Shown piece by piece: positions 42,775 through 49,912 of a DNA stretch of 64,000 nt. The translations under genes and the position numbers were made by a program. This DNA comes from Amphibacillus xylanus NBRC 15112 (lineage in GTDB: Bacteria > Bacillota > Bacilli > Bacillales > Amphibacillaceae). Position 1 is the stretch's first letter. The number at the start of each line of letters is the position of its first letter. Under the pieces are notes generated by a model. The model did no database searches, had not been told where the DNA came from, and was given only the letters and a program-made list of their open reading frames with translations. The stretch is taken from NCBI RefSeq assembly GCF_000307165.1, contig NC_018704.1:744001-808000 (forward strand), read 5' to 3'.

Positions 42775-43062
42775 ATGAATCAACCATTGGATAAAGACGA
42801 GGCTTTAAAAACAATTCAAAGAGTTTATAAACCAGGTATATTTAATCCTATATTTCTCAGTTTAGTTTGTGTCGCACCATACCTATGGTTGTTTATTGAT
42901 ATTGCTGATAAGCGGCATGATCGTTTGAATATGCTAGCACTATTAAGTGGTATAAGCATTAGTGTTATAACTTGGACTTGGACACATTTTGTTCTTAAGA
43001 TGAAAGAGTTCAAGAAAGAAACTAAGGATTATCTAAGAGATCCTGAGAAATATGAGTGGTGA
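42775..43062 (+). CDS. small two-TM membrane protein, putative immunity
   Basis: A 95-residue protein, MNQPLDKDEALKTIQRVYK and onward, with two spans and long charged ends. GGGGGT lies 9 bases before the ATG. It directly follows the decayed peptide, where an immunity gene would be expected. Confidence 0.55.
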   Translation: MNQPLDKDEALKTIQRVYKPGIFNPIFLSLVCVAPYLWLFIDIADKRHDRLNMLALLSGISISVITWTWTHFVLKMKEFKKETKDYLRDPEKYEW

Positions 43063-43094
43063 GTATAGTGTAAAGGATGAGATGAAATAAAATT

Positions 43095-43145
43095 AAGTGT
43101 GGCACCAGCTATAATCATTTGACTTAAGGTGTCACACCTTTTTCA
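43095..43145 (+). terminator. rho-independent terminator
   Basis: AAGTGTGGCACC pairs with GGTGTCACACCTT around a 21-base loop, followed by TTTTT. Confidence 0.75.
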
Positions 43146-43348
43146 TATGAATTATTAATTACCCAAGAACTGGATCCTTGATTCTTAATGTAAGGAGTAT
43201 AGTCAAAAGATAGAATCATAGTAGGTTTGACATGGAGCATCTCCATATAAAATCTTCTATACTAAGTTAATTCCCATAATCAATAGAGAAGAAGCAGGTT
43301 AGAAAATGAATAGACTAGCTTTTTAGTTTGGTAATTAGAGGTGCCTTT
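43146..43348. other. intergenic region
   Basis: About 200 AT-rich bases with no gene; it contains the inverted pair CATGGAGCATCTCCATA (43230-43246), a short hairpin. No promoter was assigned. Confidence 0.3.
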
Positions 43349-43729
43349 GTGTTTAAATTCCACAAAATCCTTATGCTATCTAACAAAAATAAATATGTAG
43401 CTTTAATCACCATTTTAATCGTTTCTGCTTTTATTACCGTTTCAGTTACTCAATCATTCATTGCTGAGTACACTGGTTTACCGACATTGTTTATTATTGG
43501 TGTTTTGCAAGTTTTATTTTTAATTCAATATCTTTTCATCCGTTTAATGTATCGTGAAGAGTTACTTCTTTTGAATCAGGACTCGCTCCATTTGTTTGTC
43601 ATAGGAAAGGTCTCAGGTGGGATTGCTAGAGTGGTTAGTTTAATTGGAGGGTTTTGGGCTGGCTTCTTAGCAGGGCTCGGTTCTGCATTAGCAATAGGTT
43701 ACTTAGGAAATAAACGGGTATTTTATTGA
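43349..43729 (+). pseudogene. permease N-terminus fused to a GG-peptide-like tail
   Basis: From a GTG after AGAGGTG the frame encodes 87 residues nearly identical to the 33281 membrane protein (MFKFHKILMLSNKNKYVAL through LHLFVIGK). It then switches without a stop to VSGGIARVVSLIGGFWAGF, LAGLGSALAIGYLGNKRVFY and a stop. The second part has the composition of a bacteriocin core. The junction falls after ATAGGAAAG. An illegitimate recombination joining two genes is the simplest reading; the 126-residue fusion could still be translated. Confidence 0.7.
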
Positions 43730-43752
43730 TATGAGTAGAGGAGGTGAATTAA

Positions 43753-44004
43753 TTGAATTCCCTATTATTAATAATCGTATTAATTATTTCGATCTATCAA
43801 CTTATAAATAAATTTATAAATAAAGAAAAGTATAGTATATTCTCTTTCATGGTTGCAACAAGCTGTGTAATAATAAGCAACTTGCCAAATACAAATATAG
43901 AGATTGTTATCTCAATAATTTCTGGTATTTTCTATATTTTTTATATGCTTGACTTTTTTGTCATTACACCATTGTTATCAAGAATAAGGAACTCAAAAGT
44001 TTAG
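43753..44004 (+). CDS. small membrane protein, putative immunity
   Basis: An 83-residue protein from a TTG start 7 bases after GGAGGTG; three hydrophobic stretches (about 3-18, 30-45, 50-72). It follows the GG-peptide-like tail by 23 bases, the place of an immunity gene. Unrecognised. Confidence 0.55.
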   Translation: MNSLLLIIVLIISIYQLINKFINKEKYSIFSFMVATSCVIISNLPNTNIEIVISIISGIFYIFYMLDFFVITPLLSRIRNSKV

Positions 44005-45003
44005 ATGATCAACTTACAAGTTGCGGTTGCTATTAGGAATCGGTATTGTATGAATACATTAAAACGTCTAACATTACAAATCTTGCAAGTTGTTGTATTT
44101 ATTAGCTTTGTTAGTTATGTTAGTTATCTTGTATTTTTCGGTACTGAGCCGTTGCTAGAAACGCTCGGGGCTTTACTATCAAATGCGGAGTTTCCATCAT
44201 ATCAAATGAATACTGCACTTATCTTTCCGGTAGTCCTTAATGTTGTTGTGCTTTCAGTCGTTTTAAGCTTAACAAGTCATCGTTTAGATCTTAATATTTT
44301 ACTACGCAACCGTGATTTGAACTTTGAGATAAATACTAATCAATTAGAGAGAATGTACATGAAAATATATGGCTTTGGTTTGTCACACCTTCAGAAAATT
44401 CTTTTTGAAAAAGATATTAAGCAGATTATGAGCCGTAGCATGGTGATGTTGGTACTGCTGACACTTACTCAATTGATTTATTTTGGTATAATGATCTTTT
44501 TCTTTCTGACTATTCCTGAAATACACGATCCTGAGGCTTCAATTTTTATGAGCAAATTTTATTTTGTTTATTTTTTGGTATTTGAATGAATTTCATAATG
44601 ACTTAATTGGCTATAAAACACGAACAATTGGGTTACAGGTGACGCGGTGATTTCCACTCTAGGCGGACGCTTTCCGCGGGATCGGCCTCAGCTAATTGAT
44701 AAAAGCTTTCCAAGCTTTTATCACTGGATCTTCGGACACGATTGTTCCCGCTGGAGTCGCCGCCTTCCGTTCTAATCACTTGATTAGGTTTCTTTATTTA
44801 TGTATGATATTGTATTTTCATTTGTAATTGTTCGTGTTCTTAACTAGATTTTTGTATTATGAAATTGACTCATTTATTATTCTACATGGCATCTTGATCA
44901 TGCCAAATGAAGAATATACAGGCTTAAAAAACGATCTTGATGTTGTGAAAACTCACTTATTATAAGCATTTGTGTTTCCAAAGATTACGATTATTTATGC
45001 TGT
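44005..45003 (+). pseudogene. ABC permease remnant split by a MITE-like element
   Basis: The part at 44005-44583 encodes 193 residues matching residues 145-335 of the 39088 permease (for example LLRNRDLNFEINTNQLERM). The 288-bp element then interrupts it, and the match resumes at 44872 with FIILHGILIMPNEEYTGL. Removing the element and one ATTT restores LVFIILHG in frame. Further on there is an in-frame stop and deletions, and the sequence breaks off at about 45003 into an ATPase remnant. The 5' third is missing. Confidence 0.85.
44584..44871 (+). mobile_element. 288-bp MITE-like element, copy 2
   Basis: Ends GAATGAATTTCATAAT and ATTATGAAATTGACTC, flanked by ATTT at 44580-44583 and 44872-44875. 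Inserted into the permease remnant in the orientation of copy 3. It differs from copies 1 and 3 at few positions (for example TTCCGTTCT instead of TGCCGTTCT). Confidence 0.92.
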
Positions 45004-45018
45004 TTTTATCGTTACCTT

Positions 45019-45249
45019 ATGGATCAACCATTTGCAACGATTGATTTTATAACAGCAGAGGTAATTATTGATGTACTAAAAGAGGTGAAGATAGCTGGTA
45101 AGACAGTTGTTGTTTCTACACATCAATTAAATATAGCCCAGGAACTTGCGGATGAAATTTTGTTTTTAAACAACGGCCAAATTCATCAGATTGACAACCA
45201 ATTTAGCACGCCGAATGAATTGAAAAACTATATTCGGGCGTATATTTAA
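45019..45249 (+). pseudogene. ABC ATPase C-terminal remnant
   Basis: 76 residues, MDQPFATIDFITAEVIIDV to NYIRAYI, matching the end of the 40588 ATPase. Walker A and the signature are gone, and the Walker B glutamate is changed (DEP to DQP). It is fused by deletion to the permease remnant. Confidence 0.85.
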
Positions 45250-45297
45250 CTAGTAGAAAGTTAGTTAATAAATTTTGTAAAGGGGGACGATGATTCA

Positions 45298-45585
45298 ATG
45301 AAAGAAGCAATTATTTTAGCTTTGGTCGTATTTGTTTTTTATACTGTTGTTCTTGTGTATATGAATATTGCTAACAAAAAGAAAGCGAAAGAAGGCAAAG
45401 AAGCAAGAAAAGTTCAATTTAATGCGGAACTTTTTGGGATAGCTTTTATTCCAACCAACCTCATTATACTTGTCATCGCAGATGAGTTTTATAAGTTTAT
45501 CATCCTCTATGCTTATTTTCTAAGTATCATTTATATTGCCCATAAACTACATATAAAACATTTAAATAAAGAACGGAATCATTAA
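45298..45585 (+). CDS. small three-TM membrane protein
   Basis: A 95-residue protein, MKEAIILALVVFVFYTVVL and onward, with a charged loop (NKKKAKEGKEARK) between span 1 and a later pair. GGGGGACGATGATTCAATG holds the binding site. Unrecognised. Confidence 0.55.
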   Translation: MKEAIILALVVFVFYTVVLVYMNIANKKKAKEGKEARKVQFNAELFGIAFIPTNLIILVIADEFYKFIILYAYFLSIIYIAHKLHIKHLNKERNH

Positions 45586-45606
45586 TTAAAAGTTAGGATG
45601 ATATAA

Positions 45607-46107
45607 GTGGAAAATATTAAACTTGAATTTGCGATTAACTATTACCATGTTGAAGTCGTCGATCAAAGCATTGTTATCTCCAATCAATTTTATGATAAAA
45701 ATCCATTTATTTTTTTGTTCTACTTGTTAATTGAATTTTTCGATGGCCCAAGCAAAGATTTTCTCTTGATCCCGAGGAAATTTCATGTTAGTAAACAAGC
45801 GACGTATATTAGACTATCAAAAAATCTTGAATTAGAAACAGATGGCTCATATGAAATTATTTTCAGAGAACAAGATTTGAAGAGGTGGATATTTGGCATC
45901 GCTTTTCCTATCTTTTTCATTCTATTAATTTTTATATATTTACTTTATCATGTAATTGGCTTTTTGATTATTTCGGGCCTGTCAGCCGCATCAATTATCT
46001 TATTCGTGGGGATGTTGTTCATGGTTAGTGTATTGTCTTATGTGAATTTGATCTTGTTCAAGCAATATCAAGAATATAAGACTTGGTATGAGGAGCGTTT
46101 GAGGTAA
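45607..46107 (+). CDS. two-span membrane protein with soluble N-terminal domain
   Basis: A 166-residue protein from a GTG start: about 95 soluble residues, two spans (about 98-118 and 124-146) and a charged tail. Likely paralogue of the 38290 protein by layout. AGGATGATATAA precedes the start. Unrecognised. Confidence 0.55.
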   Translation: MENIKLEFAINYYHVEVVDQSIVISNQFYDKNPFIFLFYLLIEFFDGPSKDFLLIPRKFHVSKQATYIRLSKNLELETDGSYEIIFREQDLKRWIFGIAFPIFFILLIFIYLLYHVIGFLIISGLSAASIILFVGMLFMVSVLSYVNLILFKQYQEYKTWYEERLR

Positions 46108-46142
46108 ATTATTAAAGGATTATAAGAAAGGATGACAAGACT

Positions 46143-46325
46143 ATGCATCGAACGATTGAAGATGCTCAGGCGTTGCTAACTAAAATCATCGTCATTATGT
46201 TTGCGATCACTACTCTTTTCGTCATCGTATTAGGTCTGTCTTCAGGTTGGAGCATCTCTACCATTTTGTTGACTCTAAGTCCAATGTATCTTTCTGGGGC
46301 AGTCTACTTTATCATGAAAGACTAA
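46143..46325 (+). CDS. small two-TM membrane protein
   Basis: A 60-residue protein, MHRTIEDAQALLTKIIVIM and onward, with AAAGGATG upstream. Last of the run of small membrane proteins. Unrecognised. Confidence 0.5.
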   Translation: MHRTIEDAQALLTKIIVIMFAITTLFVIVLGLSSGWSISTILLTLSPMYLSGAVYFIMKD

Positions 46326-46422
46326 ATCAACAGTATCCTTGGTTTAGCCATAATAATAGATTTTACATTAAAAATCACTAATAATGTCTCATAGAGTATA
46401 ATTTTTTGAGTAGGAAGGTTTT

Positions 46423-46439
46423 TGTAAGCGTTATATAAT
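46423..46439 (+). promoter_or_regulatory. cre-like site over the GH120 -10
   Basis: TGTAAGCGTTATAT, a near match to the CcpA operator TGWAANCGNTNWCA, runs into a TATAAT (46434-46439). Repression by CcpA at this position would block RNA polymerase directly. Confidence 0.6.
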
Positions 46440-46465
46440 AAATGATATATAAGGAGGTATGCAAA

Positions 46466-48388
46466 TTGGTAATGGAATATCACGTAGCAAAACATGGATC
46501 AGACTTAGGTAAAGGAACAAAAGACGATCCCTTTTTAACGATTAATAAAGCAGCTTCGGTTGCTGTTGCAGGTGATACAGTTATTGTTCACGAAGGTGAG
46601 TATCGCGAATGGGTAAATCCGCAAAATCCGGGACTAAGTGAATGGAGAAGAATTACATACAAGAGTGCTGAAGGTGAAAAAGTTGTCATTAAAGGTTCAG
46701 AACGAATCGACAGCTGGGAAAAACTTGAAGGAACTGTATGGAAAGTAGTTATTCCTAATGAATTTTTCGGAGATTATAACCCTTATAAAGAAGAAGTTTA
46801 TGGTGACTGGCTCGTAGATAATAAAAACAGACATTTAGGTGAAGTGTATCTAAATGGCAAGTCATTTTATGAAGTCCCGACACTGGACGAAGTTAAAAAT
46901 CCAGTTAAACAAATAGAAGTAGTTGATCATTGGACAAGAAAAACTGTTCCAGCACATGATCCAGAACAGTCAGTTTATACTTGGTATACAGAAGTAGATG
47001 AAGAAAACACAACAATCTATGCTAACTTTCATGAGTATAATCCAAATGAAGAATTAACTGAAATTAACGTACGTAAAACAGTCTTTTTCCCTGAAAAAAC
47101 TGGTATGGATTATATTACAGTTAAAGGTTTTGAAATGGTTCATGCAGCAACGCCATGGACACCACCAACTGCGGATCAACCAGGTTTAATTGGTCCACAT
47201 TGGAGTAAAGGTTGGATCATCGAAGATAACATCATTCATGATGCGAAAACAAGTGGAATTAGTTTAGGAAAAGAAATTTCAACAGGTGATAATCACCACA
47301 CGAAACGCAAAGATAAACCAGGTTATCACTATCAGATTGAGACAGTTTTCCAAGCGCATAAACAAGGCTGGAGTAAAGAATCAGTTGGTTCACATATTGT
47401 CCGAAATAACGTTATTTATGACTGTGGTCAAAATGGTATTGTTGGACACTTAGGCTGTATCTTTAGTGAAATTTACAATAACCACATTTATAACATTGCT
47501 GTAAAACGTCAATTCTGGGGTCATGAAATTGGTGGAATTAAGTTACATGCGCCGATTGACACACATATTCATAATAACCGAATTCATGATACATCACTCG
47601 GTATTTGGTTAGATTGGCAATTACAAGGTACACGCGTTAGCCAGAACATTTTTTACCGAAATAACCGTGACTTATTTGTTGAAGTAACGAGTGGTCCATT
47701 CATCGTTGACCATAATATCTTGACTGCTGATTATGCTCTAGATAATCATGCGCAAGGTGGAGCCTATGTTAATAACATTATCAGAGGTGAAATGATTCAT
47801 AGAAAGATGCTTGACCGTTCGACACCATATCATGAGCCTCATAGTACAAATATTAAAGGAATGGCTCCTGTGTACGGTGGAGATGATCGCTGGTACAATA
47901 ACATTTTCATTGGCGACGAGGGACTTGAAGAAGTCGGAACTGCTCACTACAAGGGCTATACTACATCACTAGAAGAGTATATGTCGAAAATTTATGATAC
48001 AACAGGTGCTGACCATAGTGCGTTTAACGCAGTTGAACAGCCTGTTTATATTAATGACAATGCTTATTTCAATGGTGCTACGCCTTTTGAGCGAGAAGAA
48101 ACAAACCTTGTTTCAGACTATAATCCTGAATTTGCATTGATTGAAGAAGGCGATGAAGTGTATCTTGAAATCACACTTCCAGAGAACTTCGAGGAAATCA
48201 AAGGTGATGTTCACTCGACTCTTACATTAGGTCGTGTACGACTCACTGATGTTGAATTTGAAAAACCACATGGTGGCGAACTAGTACTTAACACTGACCT
48301 TCTCGGGGAAGAAAAGTCAGGCGAAACTGTTTTAGGGCCACTGGCAAACCTAAAACCAGGTAAGAACCGCATTAAAGTGTGGGGCTAA
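46466..48388 (+). CDS. GH120 beta-xylosidase
   Basis: A 640-residue protein with right-handed beta-helix character throughout. It matches from memory the Thermoanaerobacterium GH120 beta-xylosidase almost along its length: MEYHVAKHGSDLGKGTKDDP, then AGDTVIVHEGEYREW, ADQPGLIGPHWSKGWIIEDN, GHEIGGIKLHAPID and GGDDRWYNNIFIGDEG. GH120 enzymes release xylose from xylo-oligosaccharides. No signal peptide, so it acts in the cytoplasm. A TTG start lies 8 bases after AAGGAGG; an ATG is two codons later, and the longer ORF start overlaps the binding site. Monocistronic, with a cre-like site in the promoter and a terminator after it. Confidence 0.9.
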   Translation: MVMEYHVAKHGSDLGKGTKDDPFLTINKAASVAVAGDTVIVHEGEYREWVNPQNPGLSEWRRITYKSAEGEKVVIKGSERIDSWEKLEGTVWKVVIPNEFFGDYNPYKEEVYGDWLVDNKNRHLGEVYLNGKSFYEVPTLDEVKNPVKQIEVVDHWTRKTVPAHDPEQSVYTWYTEVDEENTTIYANFHEYNPNEELTEINVRKTVFFPEKTGMDYITVKGFEMVHAATPWTPPTADQPGLIGPHWSKGWIIEDNIIHDAKTSGISLGKEISTGDNHHTKRKDKPGYHYQIETVFQAHKQGWSKESVGSHIVRNNVIYDCGQNGIVGHLGCIFSEIYNNHIYNIAVKRQFWGHEIGGIKLHAPIDTHIHNNRIHDTSLGIWLDWQLQGTRVSQNIFYRNNRDLFVEVTSGPFIVDHNILTADYALDNHAQGGAYVNNIIRGEMIHRKMLDRSTPYHEPHSTNIKGMAPVYGGDDRWYNNIFIGDEGLEEVGTAHYKGYTTSLEEYMSKIYDTTGADHSAFNAVEQPVYINDNAYFNGATPFEREETNLVSDYNPEFALIEEGDEVYLEITLPENFEEIKGDVHSTLTLGRVRLTDVEFEKPHGGELVLNTDLLGEEKSGETVLGPLANLKPGKNRIKVWG

Positions 48389-48476
48389 TTGAAAAATTAG
48401 CTTATCGAATAGGAGACTTTCTAAGGGTTGTTAAGATCTTTAGGCTCTATGTTAAATAGTGTTGGTCAGAGATTAT

Positions 48477-48516
48477 GAAGGGAGAATTCAATACGAATTC
48501 TTCCTTCTTTTTTAGG
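48477..48516 (+). terminator. terminator after the GH120 gene
   Basis: AAGGGAGAATTC and GAATTCTTCCTT pair around a short loop, followed by a T-rich run. Confidence 0.75.
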
Positions 48517-48662
48517 CCGATTTCTCTGCTTGTTCTTCTTGAAATATCAGTGGTGTTAGTAAGTTTAAAAAAACTCATCAACACCATAAATTATAGAGCA
48601 CTTAATTAATATTTATCGCCAAAATTATTCACCAAATTTACGTGACATAGAATCTAAAACTT

Positions 48663-49022
48663 TTACTCTCCAGTTGATTTATGTTGAACGTTAAATTTAT
48701 AGAAAAACCACATTGTAAGTAAACCAATTATCAGAGATACAATAACAGTGACCACCAAGAACAATAGTCCACCAGGAGCGCCATGGTTATAATATTGTCC
48801 TTGTGGAAAAAAAATAACCCTTGTCATAATCCATGCCACAATAAAGATCGTTAAGAAACAAATTATGACGCCAATTGAAAGAGAAGACGTTGACAGCACC
48901 TCTTTATACCTCTTAATTATAAATAATAGTGGCAGTACCAAAAATAATAATAAAATTACACTAAATCCAATGATTAACTCAGCACTTTGGAAAATCTCAA
49001 AAAATACAATTAGATCACTCAT
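48663..49022 (-). CDS. four-span membrane protein
   Basis: A 119-residue protein, MSDLIVFFEIFQSAELIIGF and onward, with about three to four spans and a short extracellular FPQGQYYNHGAPGG loop. AGGAGG lies 7 bases before the ATG. Unrecognised; it stands alone between the GH120 gene and an IS3 remnant. Confidence 0.6.
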   Translation of the reverse strand: MSDLIVFFEIFQSAELIIGFSVILLLFLVLPLLFIIKRYKEVLSTSSLSIGVIICFLTIFIVAWIMTRVIFFPQGQYYNHGAPGGLLFLVVTVIVSLIIGLLTMWFFYKFNVQHKSTGE

Positions 49023-49259
49023 ATTTAACCTCCTAATTTCTTCTATATTCTAGTAAAAGCCATTATTATAAATAATATTACATTAATGTAATGTAATTGT
49101 AAATAACATAACAGAAAATAACTATAATCGATTTTTTCTTTATTAATAGAAGTTGGCGATTAACCTCCTTGCCTTCAATCTAATTTACTTACTATTCTGA
49201 TGCTAGTATAGTTTCATAGGCACACCTAAGTTAAATTAGATACAATCAATTTAAGTAGA

Positions 49260-49830
49260 ATGTGTCACAAGGGGAAAACAAAAAAGCGCAAACGTTATAA
49301 CGTTGATTTTAAAATTATGGTGGTTAATCTTTATCGTTCTGGAAGTTCTGTAAAGGATTTGAGCAGTGAGTATGGCGCTTCAGCGGTAACTATATATAAA
49401 CGGTTTAAGGATATTACTCTAGTTGTAGGTGTTGATGGCAAAGATATTACACCTAAAGAATTTGATGCCATTCAAAAAGAAAACCTTTGATTGAAGCATA
49501 AGCTTGATATTATTTAAAAAGGCTATGGTTATATTTGCAAGAAAGTAAACGTTAATGAACTGACAGAATTTACTTCAAAACATAAAGCCTAACATCCTAT
49601 CGCTACAATGTTCGAAACCCTTGATATAACTAAATCTACCTACTATGAATCATTAAATAAAATAGAATCAAATCGTGATTGTGAGAATCGTGAATACACT
49701 GAAAAATCGTGAAGACCCATGAAGAAAGTAAAAACGCAAAGCCATAAGTAAACGGTCTTTAAGTCGAGATTTGGTCAAGCTTTACTAATATCAGCTTAGA
49801 CCTAGAATTAGGCATGTTAAACGTAGAGTT
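49260..49830 (+). pseudogene. IS3-family transposase remnant
   Basis: The first 76 residues, KRKRYNVDFKIMVVNLYRSG and onward with a helix-turn-helix (SVKDLSSEYGASAVTIYKRF), are an IS3-type OrfA truncated by a stop. After that, fragments of OrfB can be read across several stops and frameshifts: HPIATMFETLDITKSTYYES and, later, THEESKNA. The DDE catalytic region is missing. Both ends are lost, so no inverted repeats can be defined. Confidence 0.8.
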
Positions 49831-49837
49831 GATAGGG

Positions 49838-49866
49838 TTACATAGAGTGTAAGCGTTTTATATAAT
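49838..49866 (+). promoter_or_regulatory. GH43 promoter with cre-like site in the spacer
   Basis: TTACAT (49838-49843), a 17-base spacer and TATAAT (49861-49866). The cre-like TGTAAGCGTTTTAT (49848-49861) occupies the spacer and touches the -10, the same layout as in front of GH120. Confidence 0.6.
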
Positions 49867-49912
49867 AAAGATTAGCGATCAATTTAAATGTTTTTTAGAA
49901 GGAGGTATGATT

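Noticed and set aside
44641-44780. Structured RNA or riboswitch in the GC-rich core of the 288-bp element
   Set aside because: The strong dyads are shared by all three copies regardless of neighbours and lie in both orientations, so they belong to the mobile element and not to a gene leader.
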